Shown here piece after piece: positions 27,041-37,039 of a DNA stretch of 64,000 nucleotides (its first letter is position 1; each line of letters starts with the position of its first letter). The position numbers were made by a program, and so were the translations under genes. The notes beneath the pieces were generated by a model, which saw only the letters and a program-made list of their open reading frames with translations, searched no databases and was not told the DNA's origin. The DNA lies in the NCBI RefSeq assembly GCF_017876595.1, contig NZ_JAGIOG010000001.1, positions 3,348,001 to 3,412,000 on the forward strand. Direction: 5' to 3'. Origin of the DNA: Aeromicrobium fastidiosum. GTDB lineage: Bacteria; Actinomycetota; Actinomycetes; Propionibacteriales; Nocardioidaceae.

Positions 27041-28156
27041 TCAGGTGCCGACGAGCACCGGGATGCGCAGCTCGGCCTCGGTGATGGACCCGTGGAAGCC
27101 CGTCATCTTGAGCTCGACGTTGAACTCGCGCGACGAGAAGACCGCGAAGTCGCGGAGCGACGCCACGACGACGTCGCCGATGCGGCCGCGCACCTGTGGA
27201 GCGATCGGTCCGAACCAGTCCTCGATGCCGTCCTGCGTGCGGACGACGACCTGGTCGCCGAGCACCGAGCGCCACCGGGCGGCGACGTCCTCCGCAGCAC
27301 CCGGATGCGTGTAGAGGTGGCGGAAGCGGGCCTCGCCGGCGAGCAGCTCGACGTCGTCGAGCAGGCGCGGCACCGTGTCGACGTCGAAGCGGTGCTCGAA
27401 CGGCAGGTCGATCATGCCGTGGTCGGCGGTGACGACCAGCACGGCGTCGCGCGGCAGCTCGTCGCGTAGCTCGGCCAGCTCGGTGTCAATCGTCGTGAGC
27501 ATCTCGCGCCACTCCGGCGACGTGCATCCCTTGCCGTGACCCGTGTGGTCGAGGCGCGACTCGTAGGCGTAGGCGACCGAACGAGGAGCCGACTCGATGA
27601 CGTCGACGACCACGTCGAGGCGCTCGTAGACCGAGCTGATGCCGTGGAAGGGGACGCCGCGCTGGCTGCAGACCGTCAGGCCCGTGCCCTCGAATTTCGC
27701 GTCATTGACCGACGACGCCGAGACGCCCGCAGCGAGCAGCTGCTGCAGCACGGTCGGGTGCGGCTGCCACACCGTCGGGTCGATCGGCTGGTCCCACTTG
27801 AGCGAGTTGAGCCGCCGGCCGGTCTCGGGCACCCGCGAGGTGTACCCGACCATCCCGTGCTCGCCGCCGCGCACGCCGGTGCCGAGCGAGGTGAGGCTCG
27901 TGACGGTCGTGGACGGCACGCCGCACACGACGTCATCGACGTTGTGCAGCGATGACAGGAACGGCGCGGCGTCGGCGTGCTCGCGCAGCAGCTCGAGCCC
28001 GAGGCCGTCGACGAGGAACACGACGTAGCGCGGTGCCTCCGGCAGATCGAGGGTGTTGGTGAACCCTTCGACGCCGAGTGCGGCACCGACCGACGGCATG
28101 ATGTGGTCGATCGTGCGGCGTCCGGCCAGCCCCGGCGGGAGCGAGAGGCCGCTCAC
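27041..28156 (-). CDS. Alkaline phosphatase superfamily protein (nucleotide pyrophosphatase/phosphodiesterase type)
   Basis: A 371-residue protein. Metal and nucleophile motifs are present: VVFLVDGLG (metal Asp), VPSTTVTSLTSLGTG (nucleophilic Thr), RLDHTGHGKG, VVTADHGMID and a C-terminal TGFHGS histidine. It would hydrolyse a phosphodiester or pyrophosphate bond with two zinc ions; the substrate is unknown. There is no signal peptide, so it is probably cytosolic. GTG 28156 overlaps the stop of the DUF5998 gene, and the two are conserved neighbours near sepH and parC in Streptomyces. Confidence 0.88.
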   Translation of the reverse strand: MSGLSLPPGLAGRRTIDHIMPSVGAALGVEGFTNTLDLPEAPRYVVFLVDGLGLELLREHADAAPFLSSLHNVDDVVCGVPSTTVTSLTSLGTGVRGGEHGMVGYTSRVPETGRRLNSLKWDQPIDPTVWQPHPTVLQQLLAAGVSASSVNDAKFEGTGLTVCSQRGVPFHGISSVYERLDVVVDVIESAPRSVAYAYESRLDHTGHGKGCTSPEWREMLTTIDTELAELRDELPRDAVLVVTADHGMIDLPFEHRFDVDTVPRLLDDVELLAGEARFRHLYTHPGAAEDVAARWRSVLGDQVVVRTQDGIEDWFGPIAPQVRGRIGDVVVASLRDFAVFSSREFNVELKMTGFHGSITEAELRIPVLVGT

Positions 28157-28716
28157 ACGCGTCCGCTCGTCGCGGCCGACAGGGTGCGGGCGAAGGTCAG
28201 GAGCCGCTCGACCGCGGCACCGCCGTCACCGGCTGCGGCGAGCCGCAGCGAGAAGTCGTCGCCGGTGACGCTGCCCGAGTAGCCGTGGTCGGCCTCGCAC
28301 TCGGGGTCGGCGCACCGTGCGGGCTCGAGCTCGACGCGTGACACCGCGCCCCACCCGATCGTCAGCAGCGCCTCCTCGAGGTTCTTGGACGACGAGCTGA
28401 CCATGCGGGTCACGACGACTGAGCGCACCTGGTCGAGGGCCACAGCCTCCGACGTCGTTGACGTGTACGGGTCGGGCAGCAGGTCGTCGCCGGGGTGCTC
28501 GTCGGTGTGGACGAGGATCAGGCGGCTCGGCGTGAGCGCCAGCACCGTCATGTGCCGGCGGATCTCGTCGCGGTCGAACGTGGGCTCGTGGTGCAGGACG
28601 AATCCGCCGACGACCTCGTCGGCGAGGGCGTCGCGCAGGCCCGCGGCCACGATCTCGGGATAGTAGCCACTGCGGGAGACCTCTTCGAACAGCGAGGCCG
28701 TGTGGTCGGCAGTCAT
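28153..28716 (-). CDS. DUF5998 protein
   Basis: A 187-residue soluble protein. SLFEEVSRSGYYPEIVAAGL and RHMTVLALTPSRLILVHTDE are characteristic. Two cysteines in CADPECEADHGY look structural. The C-terminus FSLRLAAAGDGGAAVERLLT resembles a PH-like strand-helix ending. The ATG overlaps the acetyltransferase stop (TGATG) and its stop overlaps the phosphatase start, so the three genes are one coupled operon. The function is unknown. Confidence 0.8.
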   Translation of the reverse strand: MTADHTASLFEEVSRSGYYPEIVAAGLRDALADEVVGGFVLHHEPTFDRDEIRRHMTVLALTPSRLILVHTDEHPGDDLLPDPYTSTTSEAVALDQVRSVVVTRMVSSSSKNLEEALLTIGWGAVSRVELEPARCADPECEADHGYSGSVTGDDFSLRLAAAGDGGAAVERLLTFARTLSAATSGRV

Positions 28717-31409
28717 CACGCGAGCGTATCGCCCTGGGCAGCCGGCTGGCTGAGCCGGCGCACGTACCACTCGCCGCGACGGTCGGCGGACGGCATGACC
28801 TTGGCGCGCGCGCTCAGCACCGTGAAGCCGTCGGCGTGCACCGACACGGGCTCGAGGTCGAGCTCGGCGATCTCCGGGAGGTCGTCCTTCATGGCCGCCA
28901 GGCGCACGATGATGTCCTGCAGAGCGTCGACGTCGACCCGCTCGGAGCCGCGGTAGCCGTACAGCAACGGGGCCGAGCGGAGGTTCTTGATCATGGCCTC
29001 GGCGTCGAGGTCGGTCAGGGGCGGGATGCCGTACGAGCGGTCGTCGAGCAGCTCGCTGGGCGCACCGGCCAGGCCGAACGACACCAGGGGCCCGAACAAC
29101 GGGTCCTCGCTGACGCTGAACGACACGTGGATGCCCTCGGGCGCGGCCCGCTGGACGAAGAACTTGGTGTCCTTGCGCATGCCGGTCCAGCCCGTGAGCT
29201 GGTCCCAGGCGCTGGCCATCTCGTCGGCGTTGCGGATGCCACGCCACACGTGGGCCAGGTCGGGCCGGCTGCGCAGGTGCTCGCTGCCGGCCTTGAGCAC
29301 GACGTCCCAGCCGAGGCTCTCGCCCGCGGCGACGGCCTCCTCACGACTGTGGACGTTGATCCACGTCCAGATGTCGATGCCGTAGCAGGCCAGCAGGGCG
29401 TGCACCTGCTCGGTCGACAGGATCGCACCCCGGGGTGCCTGGCGCAGCACCTCGCGGACCATTGCGCGGGCGTCGCCCGTGCGGTGGTCGAGCGCGAGGT
29501 GGAACTCGCCGTGGTCGCGCGCGGCCCACTCCGAGTAGTTGACGACCCTGGCCAGAGCGCGGACGGCCGACTCCGGTGCCGCGTACGAGGGCACCGAGCC
29601 GCGACCGGCGGAGCCGCCGAGCAGATCGGGCACGCGCAGCAGCACCGGGACGCCCTCGCTGCCGAGGAACGTCGACACGATCGGCTTGTCGGACTGCTCG
29701 CCGATCGCGGCCAGCACGTTGGCGACGTCCTCGCCGGACGTGTTGAGCGGCGGGATGTAGACCGCGACGAGTGCATCGGTGTCGGGGTTGGCGATGGCAG
29801 CCTCGATCGCCACCTCGAAGTCGTCGGCGTTGGCATTGGCGCCCAGCGAGACCGGCTCGGTCACCTGCAGCCCGGCCGCCGAGGCCGCGTCGGCGACGAT
29901 CAGCGCGACGGCGTCGGAGTTGCCGACGATCGCGATGCGGTTGCCGCGCGGCAGCGGCTGGTGCGCGAGCAGCTGGGCGACGTCGAACATCTCGTCGAGG
30001 GTGTCGACCTGGATGACGCCGGCCTGCCGGAACATCGCGTCGACGGCCGACTGCGGTGCCGAGGTACGAGCCACGGTGTGCCCGACGGGGACGCCCTGCG
30101 TCGATCGTCCCGACTTGACCGCGACGATGGGCTTGGTGGCCGACACGCGACGGGCGATGCGCGAGAACTTGCGCGGGTTACCGATCGACTCCAGGTACAG
30201 CAGGATGACCTCGGTCGAGTCGTCCTCCTGCCAGTACTGCAGCAGGTCGTTGCCCGAGACGTCGGCGCGGTTGCCCGCCGACACGAACGTCGAGAGGCCG
30301 AGGCCTCGGCGGGAGACCGACTCGAGGATCGCGGTGCCGAGCGCGCCGGACTGGCAGAAGAAGCCGACACGTCCCTGCGGCGGCATCGAGGGCGACAGCG
30401 AGGCGTTGAGCTGCAGATCGGGTGCCGTGTTGATGATGCCGAGACAGTTGGGGCCGATGAGGCGCAGACCGTACGAGCGGCTCAGTCCCAGCAGCGCCCG
30501 CTGGCGCTGGCGGCCCTCCGGCCCCTCCTCCGCGAAGCCCGCCGAGATCACGACGAGACCGTGGACGCCCTTGGCTGCGCAGTCGAGCACGACGTCGTTG
30601 ACCGACTCGGCCGGCACCACGACGATCGCGACGTCGACCTCGCCGGGGATGTCCTGCACGCGCTTGTAGGCCGGGAGGCCCGACACCGCCTCGGCCTGCG
30701 AGTTGACGGCGTAGACACTGCCACCGAAATCGCCCAGCACGAGGTTGCGCACCATGGCCTGACCGATGGAGTCCTGCCGCCGGCTGGCGCCGATCACGGC
30801 GATGCTGCGGGCCTTGAAGATGCGCTCGATCGACGCCGCCTCGGCCCGCTGCTCGCGCGCCTGCATGACGCCGATCGCGACGTCGGTCGACTCGATGTGG
30901 AACGTCAGGCGCTGCACGCCGTCCTCGATCGCACCCTCGATCTGGTAGCCCATCTCGCGGAAGACCTGCTGCATGCGGGCATTCGACGGCAGGACGTCGG
31001 CGACGAACCGGCGGATGCCCCGCTCGCGGCCTGCCTGCGCGAGGTGCTCGAGCAGCAGCTGACCGACGCCGCGCCCCTGCTGGGCGTCCTCGACGAGGAA
31101 GGCGACCTCGGCCTCGTCGTCGCTGACGGCGTCATAGCGACCCACGCCGATGATCGTGGAGTGCAGCGTGACGACGAACGCGACGCGGCGGTCGTGGTCG
31201 ACGGTCGTGAAGCGCTTGACGTCGCGCTCGGACAGTGTCGGGTAGGGGGCGAAGAACCGAAAGTACTTCGACTCGTCGGAGACGCGTGCGTAGAACTCGA
31301 TGAACCGGTCGGCGTCGTCCTCGTGGATCGGACGGAGCTGGGCGACCCGGCCGTCCTTCAGCAGGACGTCGGCCTCCCAGTGCTCGAAGGGGAAGGCCTC
31401 ACTGGTCAC
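28716..31409 (-). CDS. GNAT acetyltransferase fused to an ADP-forming acyl-CoA synthetase-like region
   Basis: An 897-residue Pat-type protein lysine acetyltransferase. Residues about 10-170 are a GNAT domain with the acetyl-CoA loop QQGRGVGQLLLEHL. About 190-660 are the CoA-binding and succinyl-CoA-ligase-like domains (IAVIGASRRQDSIGQAMVRN, GPNCLGIINT, FCQSGALGTAI). About 680-880 is an ATP-grasp-like domain. Proteins of this type acetylate and switch off acyl-CoA synthetases, so acyl-CoA synthesis is the likely target. The start is GTG 31409 with TAGGTT 6 bp upstream, suggesting a leaderless transcript. Confidence 0.88.
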   Translation of the reverse strand: MTSEAFPFEHWEADVLLKDGRVAQLRPIHEDDADRFIEFYARVSDESKYFRFFAPYPTLSERDVKRFTTVDHDRRVAFVVTLHSTIIGVGRYDAVSDDEAEVAFLVEDAQQGRGVGQLLLEHLAQAGRERGIRRFVADVLPSNARMQQVFREMGYQIEGAIEDGVQRLTFHIESTDVAIGVMQAREQRAEAASIERIFKARSIAVIGASRRQDSIGQAMVRNLVLGDFGGSVYAVNSQAEAVSGLPAYKRVQDIPGEVDVAIVVVPAESVNDVVLDCAAKGVHGLVVISAGFAEEGPEGRQRQRALLGLSRSYGLRLIGPNCLGIINTAPDLQLNASLSPSMPPQGRVGFFCQSGALGTAILESVSRRGLGLSTFVSAGNRADVSGNDLLQYWQEDDSTEVILLYLESIGNPRKFSRIARRVSATKPIVAVKSGRSTQGVPVGHTVARTSAPQSAVDAMFRQAGVIQVDTLDEMFDVAQLLAHQPLPRGNRIAIVGNSDAVALIVADAASAAGLQVTEPVSLGANANADDFEVAIEAAIANPDTDALVAVYIPPLNTSGEDVANVLAAIGEQSDKPIVSTFLGSEGVPVLLRVPDLLGGSAGRGSVPSYAAPESAVRALARVVNYSEWAARDHGEFHLALDHRTGDARAMVREVLRQAPRGAILSTEQVHALLACYGIDIWTWINVHSREEAVAAGESLGWDVVLKAGSEHLRSRPDLAHVWRGIRNADEMASAWDQLTGWTGMRKDTKFFVQRAAPEGIHVSFSVSEDPLFGPLVSFGLAGAPSELLDDRSYGIPPLTDLDAEAMIKNLRSAPLLYGYRGSERVDVDALQDIIVRLAAMKDDLPEIAELDLEPVSVHADGFTVLSARAKVMPSADRRGEWYVRRLSQPAAQGDTLA

Positions 31410-31519
31410 GTCACCAACCTATCGGGTCCGGCCCCGGCGTGGCGGTGGTGCCCGGCACGGACCGACACGCCAAAATGGTCCGCGACAGTCGCCCACCCCT
31501 GGCGTCTCGAGAGGACGGT

Positions 31520-34000
31520 ATGGCCCGCAGCAGCAAGCCGGCACCCGAGGAGGAGTTCGAGGAGCACATCCTCGACACCGACGTCGGCGACGAGATGCGC
31601 ACGAGCTTCCTCGAGTACGCCTACTCGGTCATCTACTCGCGCGCCCTGCCCGACGCCCGCGACGGGCTCAAGCCCGTGCAGCGCCGCCTGCTCTACACGA
31701 TGGACGACATGGGGCTGCGCTCCGACCGCGGCCACGTCAAGAGCGCGCGACCCGTCGGCGAGAGCATGGGCCGGTTCCACCCGCACGGCGACAGCTCGAT
31801 CTACGACGCGCTCGTCCGCCTCGTGCAGCCCTGGTCGCTGCGGCTGCCGCTGGCCGACGGGCACGGCAACTTCGGCTCGCAGGACGATCCACCCGCCGCG
31901 ATGCGCTACACCGAGATCCGGATGGACGCCGCTGCGGAGGCCATGACGGCCTCGATCGCCGAGGACACCGTCGACTTCCGGCCCAACTACGACGGCCGCG
32001 AGCTCGAGCCGACAGTCCTGCCGGCAGCACTGCCCAACCTGCTGGTCAACGGTGCGAGCGGCATCGCGGTCGGCATGGCCACCAACATCGCGCCGCACAA
32101 CCTCATCGAGGTCGTGCAGGCGCTGCGTCACCTGATCAAGAGCCCCCGGGCCGATCTCGACGACCTGATGCGCTTCATCCCCGGGCCCGACCTGCCGACC
32201 GGCGGCAAGATCGTGGGTCTCGAGGGCATTCGCGACGCGTACGCCACGGGCAACGGCTCGTTCCGCATGCGCGCGTCGACCCGCATCGAGAACGTCACGC
32301 CCCGCAAGAAGGGCATCGTCGTCACCGAGCTGCCCTACAACGTCGGCCCCGAGAAGGTCATCGAGGCGATCAAGAAGCTCGTGCAGGCCAAGAAGCTGCA
32401 GGGCATCTCCGACATCACCAACCTCACCGACCGGCACAAGGGCCTGCACCTCGTGATCGAGGTCAAGAACGGCTTCATCCCCGAGTCGATCCTCGAGCAG
32501 CTGTTCAAGAGCACGCCCATGGAGAGCTCGTTCGGCATCAACGCCGTCGCTCTGGTCGACGGCCAGCCGCGCACCCTGGGTCTCAAGCAGATGCTCGAGG
32601 TCTACCTCGAGCACCGCATCGACGTGGTCCGTCGCCGCACGACGTTCCGCCGCGGCAAGGCCGCCGACCGTCTTCACCTGCTCGACGGGCTGATGCTGGC
32701 GCTGGTCGACATCGACGAGGTCATCCAGCTCATCCGGGGCAGCGACAACCGCACCGAGGCCCGCGAGCGCCTCATGAACGTCTTCGACCTGTCAGAGATC
32801 CAGGCGACCTACATCCTCGACCTGACCCTCGGACGGCTCACCAAGTACGACCGGATCGAGGTCGAGAAGGAGATCGCCGAGCTGCGCCGCACGATCGAGG
32901 AGCTCGACGCGATCCTGGGCGACGAGCAGGTGCTGCGCACCGTCGTCGGCGACGAGCTGGCCGAGATGGCGCAGACGTTCGGCACGCCCCGCCGCACCGT
33001 GCTGCTGGAGTCGTCGGGCCAGACCGCGACGTCCGCGACGCCCCTCGAGGTCGCCGACGACCCGTGCTGGGCACTGCTGTCGGCGACGGGCCTGCTCGCC
33101 CGCACGACCGACGACTCCCCCATGGGCGACGTCGACCGCCGGGTCAAGCACGACACGATCGTCTCGGCCGTCCGCACGACGGCTCGCGGCGAGATCGGCG
33201 TCGTCACGGCGTCCGGACGGGTCCGGCGCATCAGCGTGCTCGACCTGCCGGCGCTGCCGCCCACGGCCCAGTCGCCCAACCTGCAGGGCGGCGTGCCCCT
33301 GGCGGAGATCGTCGACCTCGACTCGCCTGCGCGCGCACTCATGACCTTCGACGAGACGGGTCCCGGCATCGCGCTCGGCACCCGCCAAGGCGTCGTCAAG
33401 CGGGTCAAGCCCGATCACCTCGGCCGTGACGAGTGGGAGCTCATCTCCCTGGCCGACGGCGACTCGGTCGTCGGTGCCACGGCCCTCGTGACCGGTGAGG
33501 AGCAACTCGTCTTCGTCACGACCGACGCGCAGCTGCTGTACTTCTCCGCGTCGCTGGTCCGACCTCAAGGACGTTCGGGCGGCGGTGTCGCCGGCATCAA
33601 GCTCGCCGCGGGCCAGTCGGCGGTGTCGTTCGGTGCCGTCACCGACGTCGACGGGGCGTACGTCGTGACGGTCGCCGGGTCGAGCAGCGCCCTGCCCGGC
33701 ACGCAGACCGGGGCGGTCAAGGTCAGCCCGCTGTCGATCTACCCGCCCAAGGGACGTGCCACGGGCGGCGTCCGCTGCCAGCGGCTGCTCAAGGGCGAGG
33801 ACGGACTGCTGCTCGCGTGGGTCGGTGACGGCCAGCCGATGGCGTGCGCGACCAGCGGCACCGCGGTCGACCTGCCCGCGCCCACGGATCGGCGGGACGG
33901 TTCAGGAGTGCCCGCGGCACAGCCCATCGCCGCGATCGCCGGGCCGCCCGCCGCACACCTCGGTGTCGCGGGTGTCGCAGCCGAGCCCGTGGGAGACTGA
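31520..34000 (+). CDS. parC: DNA topoisomerase IV subunit A
   Basis: An 826-residue type IIA topoisomerase cleavage subunit. The active-site Tyr is Y130 in PPAAMRYTE, and the helix with [20 protein letters not shown] is the quinolone-resistance region. The C-terminal domain (about 510-810) is a degenerate beta-pinwheel without a clear GyrA box, favouring ParC over GyrA. ATG 31520 has GAGAGGA upstream. Its partner parE lies 8 kb away; in Streptomyces parC and parE flank the same region near hrdB. Confidence 0.92.
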   Translation: MARSSKPAPEEEFEEHILDTDVGDEMRTSFLEYAYSVIYSRALPDARDGLKPVQRRLLYTMDDMGLRSDRGHVKSARPVGESMGRFHPHGDSSIYDALVRLVQPWSLRLPLADGHGNFGSQDDPPAAMRYTEIRMDAAAEAMTASIAEDTVDFRPNYDGRELEPTVLPAALPNLLVNGASGIAVGMATNIAPHNLIEVVQALRHLIKSPRADLDDLMRFIPGPDLPTGGKIVGLEGIRDAYATGNGSFRMRASTRIENVTPRKKGIVVTELPYNVGPEKVIEAIKKLVQAKKLQGISDITNLTDRHKGLHLVIEVKNGFIPESILEQLFKSTPMESSFGINAVALVDGQPRTLGLKQMLEVYLEHRIDVVRRRTTFRRGKAADRLHLLDGLMLALVDIDEVIQLIRGSDNRTEARERLMNVFDLSEIQATYILDLTLGRLTKYDRIEVEKEIAELRRTIEELDAILGDEQVLRTVVGDELAEMAQTFGTPRRTVLLESSGQTATSATPLEVADDPCWALLSATGLLARTTDDSPMGDVDRRVKHDTIVSAVRTTARGEIGVVTASGRVRRISVLDLPALPPTAQSPNLQGGVPLAEIVDLDSPARALMTFDETGPGIALGTRQGVVKRVKPDHLGRDEWELISLADGDSVVGATALVTGEEQLVFVTTDAQLLYFSASLVRPQGRSGGGVAGIKLAAGQSAVSFGAVTDVDGAYVVTVAGSSSALPGTQTGAVKVSPLSIYPPKGRATGGVRCQRLLKGEDGLLLAWVGDGQPMACATSGTAVDLPAPTDRRDGSGVPAAQPIAAIAGPPAAHLGVAGVAAEPVGD

Positions 34001-34004
34001 TCGC

Positions 34005-34721
34005 GTGCGCACCCGACTCCTGATCCCCGCCCTGCTCACCGCCGGCCTCCTGCTCGGCGGCTGCACCGGCTCGTCCAGCGGCTCCGACGGCGGCGGCGAG
34101 GCCAAGGGCGACGACGCCAGTGCCCTGGCCGCCCGCCTGAGCAAGGCCAAGACCACGCTCGACACAGCCGAGACGATCTCGATCTCACTGTCGACCAAGA
34201 GCCTGCCCGACGGCGTGACGGGTCTCCTCTCGGCCACCGGCAAGGGCAACCACAGCCCCGCCTTCGAGGGCAAGGTCTCCGTCGTCACCGGTGGCGCGAG
34301 CCTCGGTGCCGATGTCATCGCGACGGGGGGCAAGGTCTACGCCAAGACCGGCTTCCTGCCCGACTTCACCGCCATCGACCCCGCGACGCTCAAGGCCCCC
34401 GACCCGGCCACGCTGCTCAAGGCCGACGGCGGCATCACCGAGATCCTGACCAAGACCGACGGTCTCGCGGAGGACGGTCAGTCGCGCGACGGCAAGGACG
34501 TCCTGACGTCCATCAAGGGAACGCTGCCCGGCACCGTCGTGCAGACCATCATCCCGTCGGCCGCGGCCGACCAGACCTTCACCGTGGTCTACCGGCTCGA
34601 CGATGACGACAACCTGCGCGACGCGACCCTCACGGGCCAGTTCTACGCCCCCGCGGCCAAGGTCACGTACACCGTCGCGCTCACGACGTCCGACACTCCG
34701 GTGACGATCGAAGCACCCTGA
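34005..34721 (+). CDS. LppX/LprG-family lipoprotein
   Basis: A 238-residue lipoprotein. The signal peptide RTRLLIPALLTAGLLLGGC ends in a clear lipobox (LLGGC). The mature part has the LppX_LprAFG fold pattern: SALAARLSKAKTTLDTAETI, then SLSTKSLPDG, ATGGKVYAKTG and repeated amphipathic strands forming a lipid-binding half-barrel. In mycobacteria LprG works with the MFS pump P55 to export triacylglycerides. Here an MFS gene follows by 7 bp, the same pairing. GTG 34005 is preceded by GGGAG. Confidence 0.9.
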   Translation: MRTRLLIPALLTAGLLLGGCTGSSSGSDGGGEAKGDDASALAARLSKAKTTLDTAETISISLSTKSLPDGVTGLLSATGKGNHSPAFEGKVSVVTGGASLGADVIATGGKVYAKTGFLPDFTAIDPATLKAPDPATLLKADGGITEILTKTDGLAEDGQSRDGKDVLTSIKGTLPGTVVQTIIPSAAADQTFTVVYRLDDDDNLRDATLTGQFYAPAAKVTYTVALTTSDTPVTIEAP

Positions 34722-34728
34722 CCGCGGC

Positions 34729-36513
34729 ATGACCGCGCACGAGGACAGCACCTCCATCTCCCCTGCGTCGAGGGTCCTGCTGACGCTCGCGGCGATCGCC
34801 GTGGCGTTCGCGGCAGCCGACACGTACGTCGTCGTCCTGGCCCTGCCCGACATGATGACCTCGGTCGGACTCGAGACCGAGGAGCTGCAGCGGGCAGCCC
34901 CCATCGTCTCGGGCTTCCTGCTCGGGTACGTCGCGATCCTGCCGCTGGTCGGTCGCATCTCCGACCTGCGCGGACGGGTGCCGGTGCTGCTGGCGTCCCT
35001 CGCGGTGTTCGCCGTCGGCTCGCTCGTGACGGCCGCGGCCTACGACCTCGAGACGATCGTCGCCGGACGACTCATCCAGGGCATCGGCGGGGGCGGCCTC
35101 ATCCCGCCGACCCTGGCCCTCGTCGCCGATCTGTGGCCGCCGCAGCGACGAGGACTGCCCCTCGGCATCGTCGGCGCGGTGCAGGAGCTCGGCAGCGTGC
35201 TCGGTCCGCTCTACGGGGCGGCCGTTCTCGCGGTCGGCGACTGGCGGGCGATCTTCTGGCTCAACTGCGCCATCGGACTCGTGCTCGCCGCCGCGATGCT
35301 CCCCCTGCGCCCCAGCCGCCCCTTGAGGCTGTCGAAAGGGCCTTTCGACAAGCTCAAGGGGCAGGGGCGGGGCCGGTTCGACTGGCCCGGCGCCACGCTC
35401 GCAGTGCTGTCCCTCGCTGCCCTGTCGCTCGTGATGCTCGCCCCCACGCGGCTCGTCCAGGACGTCGAGATCGGTCGCGCCTACCTGCCGGTCACCGGCG
35501 ACTCCCGCTGGCTCACGCCCCTGGCGCTGGCCACGTTCGCCCTCGCGGCTCTGTTCGTGCTGCGCCTGGCCACGGCACGGCGTCCCCTCGTCGACTGGCG
35601 CGCCTGGCCCGCCCTGGCACGCGAGACCGACCTGTGGGGCGCGCTGCTGCTGACCGTCGCCCTCGGAGCCGTCATCGTGACGTTCGCCTCCGCGGAGCCC
35701 GAGAGCGGCGGCATCTCCCCCGCCGCCCCGTGGCTCGTGCCCGTGGCGGTCGTCGCCGCGATCGGCTTCGTGGTCCGGCAGCGCCGCGCCGCTCGTCCGC
35801 TGATCCCCCGCGGAGCGCTGTCGTCCCGCCCGGCGTGGGGTGCCATCGTCGTGTCGTTCTTCATCGGATCGGCACTCATCGCGGCGCTCGTCGACATCCC
35901 GTTCTTCGCTCGCCTCACGGTCTACCGCGATTCCCAGCTCGACGCCGCGCTGGTGCTGGTCAGGTTCCTCGTGGCCCTGCCGGTCGGGGCGCTGCTCGGC
36001 GGGCTGCTGCTGCGCAGGTTCCCGGCGCACGTGCTGACGGCCGTCGCGATGCTGCTGAGCGCCGTGGCCTTCTGGCACATGGCCACGTGGGACGCGACGT
36101 CGCTCGACCACCCGGTCGAGACGTGGTCGCTGGTGCTCGGCGGCCTCGGCTTCGGCCTGGCGATCGCGCCGGTCAACGCAGTCCTGCTGGCACACACCGC
36201 CGACGACGTCCACGGCGTCTCGTCCGCGCTGCTCATCGTGGCCCGCATGGTCGGCATGCTCTTGGGCATCTCGGCCCTCACCACGATCGGCCTGCAGGCG
36301 TTCTACGCCGCGTCCGACAAGATCGCGCCGGTCGCCGAGATCTGCGGTGCCGGGGCCACCCTGTGCGACGACTACAAGGACGCGGTCCGCGACGCCGGCA
36401 TCGCCCAGCTGCACGCGGTGTTCGTGGGGGCGGCGATCTGCGCCGTGATCGCCGCGGTGCTGGCACTGCTCCTGCTGCGTCCGAGCACCGACACGACCCG
36501 GGCTGAGGCCTGA
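34729..36513 (+). CDS. MFS exporter, likely partner of the upstream LprG-like lipoprotein (P55-like)
   Basis: A 594-residue major facilitator with about 14 membrane segments (DHA2 type). It has LALPDMM in TM1, the loop signature GRISDLRGRVP, and motif C GAVQELGSVLGPLYGA in TM5. The gene order lipoprotein-MFS copies mycobacterial lprG-P55, so lipid or glycolipid export is plausible. A palindromic element is inserted in frame in the cytoplasmic loop after TM6, encoding RLSKGPFDKLKG. The long hydrophilic end of that loop is unusual for the family. Confidence 0.88.
   Translation: MTAHEDSTSISPASRVLLTLAAIAVAFAAADTYVVVLALPDMMTSVGLETEELQRAAPIVSGFLLGYVAILPLVGRISDLRGRVPVLLASLAVFAVGSLVTAAAYDLETIVAGRLIQGIGGGGLIPPTLALVADLWPPQRRGLPLGIVGAVQELGSVLGPLYGAAVLAVGDWRAIFWLNCAIGLVLAAAMLPLRPSRPLRLSKGPFDKLKGQGRGRFDWPGATLAVLSLAALSLVMLAPTRLVQDVEIGRAYLPVTGDSRWLTPLALATFALAALFVLRLATARRPLVDWRAWPALARETDLWGALLLTVALGAVIVTFASAEPESGGISPAAPWLVPVAVVAAIGFVVRQRRAARPLIPRGALSSRPAWGAIVVSFFIGSALIAALVDIPFFARLTVYRDSQLDAALVLVRFLVALPVGALLGGLLLRRFPAHVLTAVAMLLSAVAFWHMATWDATSLDHPVETWSLVLGGLGFGLAIAPVNAVLLAHTADDVHGVSSALLIVARMVGMLLGISALTTIGLQAFYAASDKIAPVAEICGAGATLCDDYKDAVRDAGIAQLHAVFVGAAICAVIAAVLALLLLRPSTDTTRAEA
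35319..35361. repeat. 43-bp near-perfect palindrome inside the MFS coding sequence
   Basis: Left arm 35319-35339 and right arm 35341-35361 are complementary at 19 of 21 positions around a single central G. The element has TGTCGAAAGG and CCTTTCGACA flanking the centre. Palindromes with this core resemble short interspersed repeats common between genes in high-GC actinobacteria, but that is from memory. Here it is read through in frame as part of a transporter loop. Confidence 0.85.
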
Positions 36514-36544
36514 TCGCGCGACACGTCTCGTTACGCTGGTGACC

Positions 36545-37039
36545 ATGCCTGACTTCGACGACCTGCTCGCTGCCAACCGGTCCTTCGCCGACTCGTTCGA
36601 CCTCGCCGGCTTCGACGGTATCGCCCGCGCCGGCGTGGCCATGGTGACGTGCATGGACTCCCGCATCGACCCGCTCAACATGATCGGGCTCAAGGCCGGC
36701 GACGCCAAGATCCTGCGCAACCCCGGCGGACGCGTCACCGACCAGGCGCTCGTTGCCCTCGTGCTGGGAGTCAACCTGCTCAACGTCGAGCGCATCCTCG
36801 TCGTCGAGCACACCCGCTGCGCCATGGCGAACTCCACCGAGGACGAGCTCAAGCAGCGGCTGACCCACGAGTCGGGCCGCGACGCCGACTGGATGACGCT
36901 CGGCGCGATCACCGACCAGCGGCGCACGATCGAGGCCGACGTCATCCGCGTCAAGACCCACCCGCTGATCAGCGACTCCGTCGCGGTCGGCGGATTCCTG
37001 TACGACGTCGACAGCGGTCTGCTCGAGCCCGTCGTCTGA
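36545..37039 (+). CDS. Beta-class carbonic anhydrase
   Basis: A 164-residue zinc enzyme interconverting CO2 and bicarbonate. Zinc ligands C36 (TCMDSR), H89 and C92 (EHTRCAM) are present, and the D38-R40 dyad is intact. It is short, like Rv1284-type actinobacterial enzymes. TACGCT lies 7 bp upstream of ATG 36545, indicating a leaderless transcript, so I prefer this ATG to the GTG two codons earlier. Its stop overlaps the acyltransferase start (TGATG). Confidence 0.92.
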   Translation: MPDFDDLLAANRSFADSFDLAGFDGIARAGVAMVTCMDSRIDPLNMIGLKAGDAKILRNPGGRVTDQALVALVLGVNLLNVERILVVEHTRCAMANSTEDELKQRLTHESGRDADWMTLGAITDQRRTIEADVIRVKTHPLISDSVAVGGFLYDVDSGLLEPVV

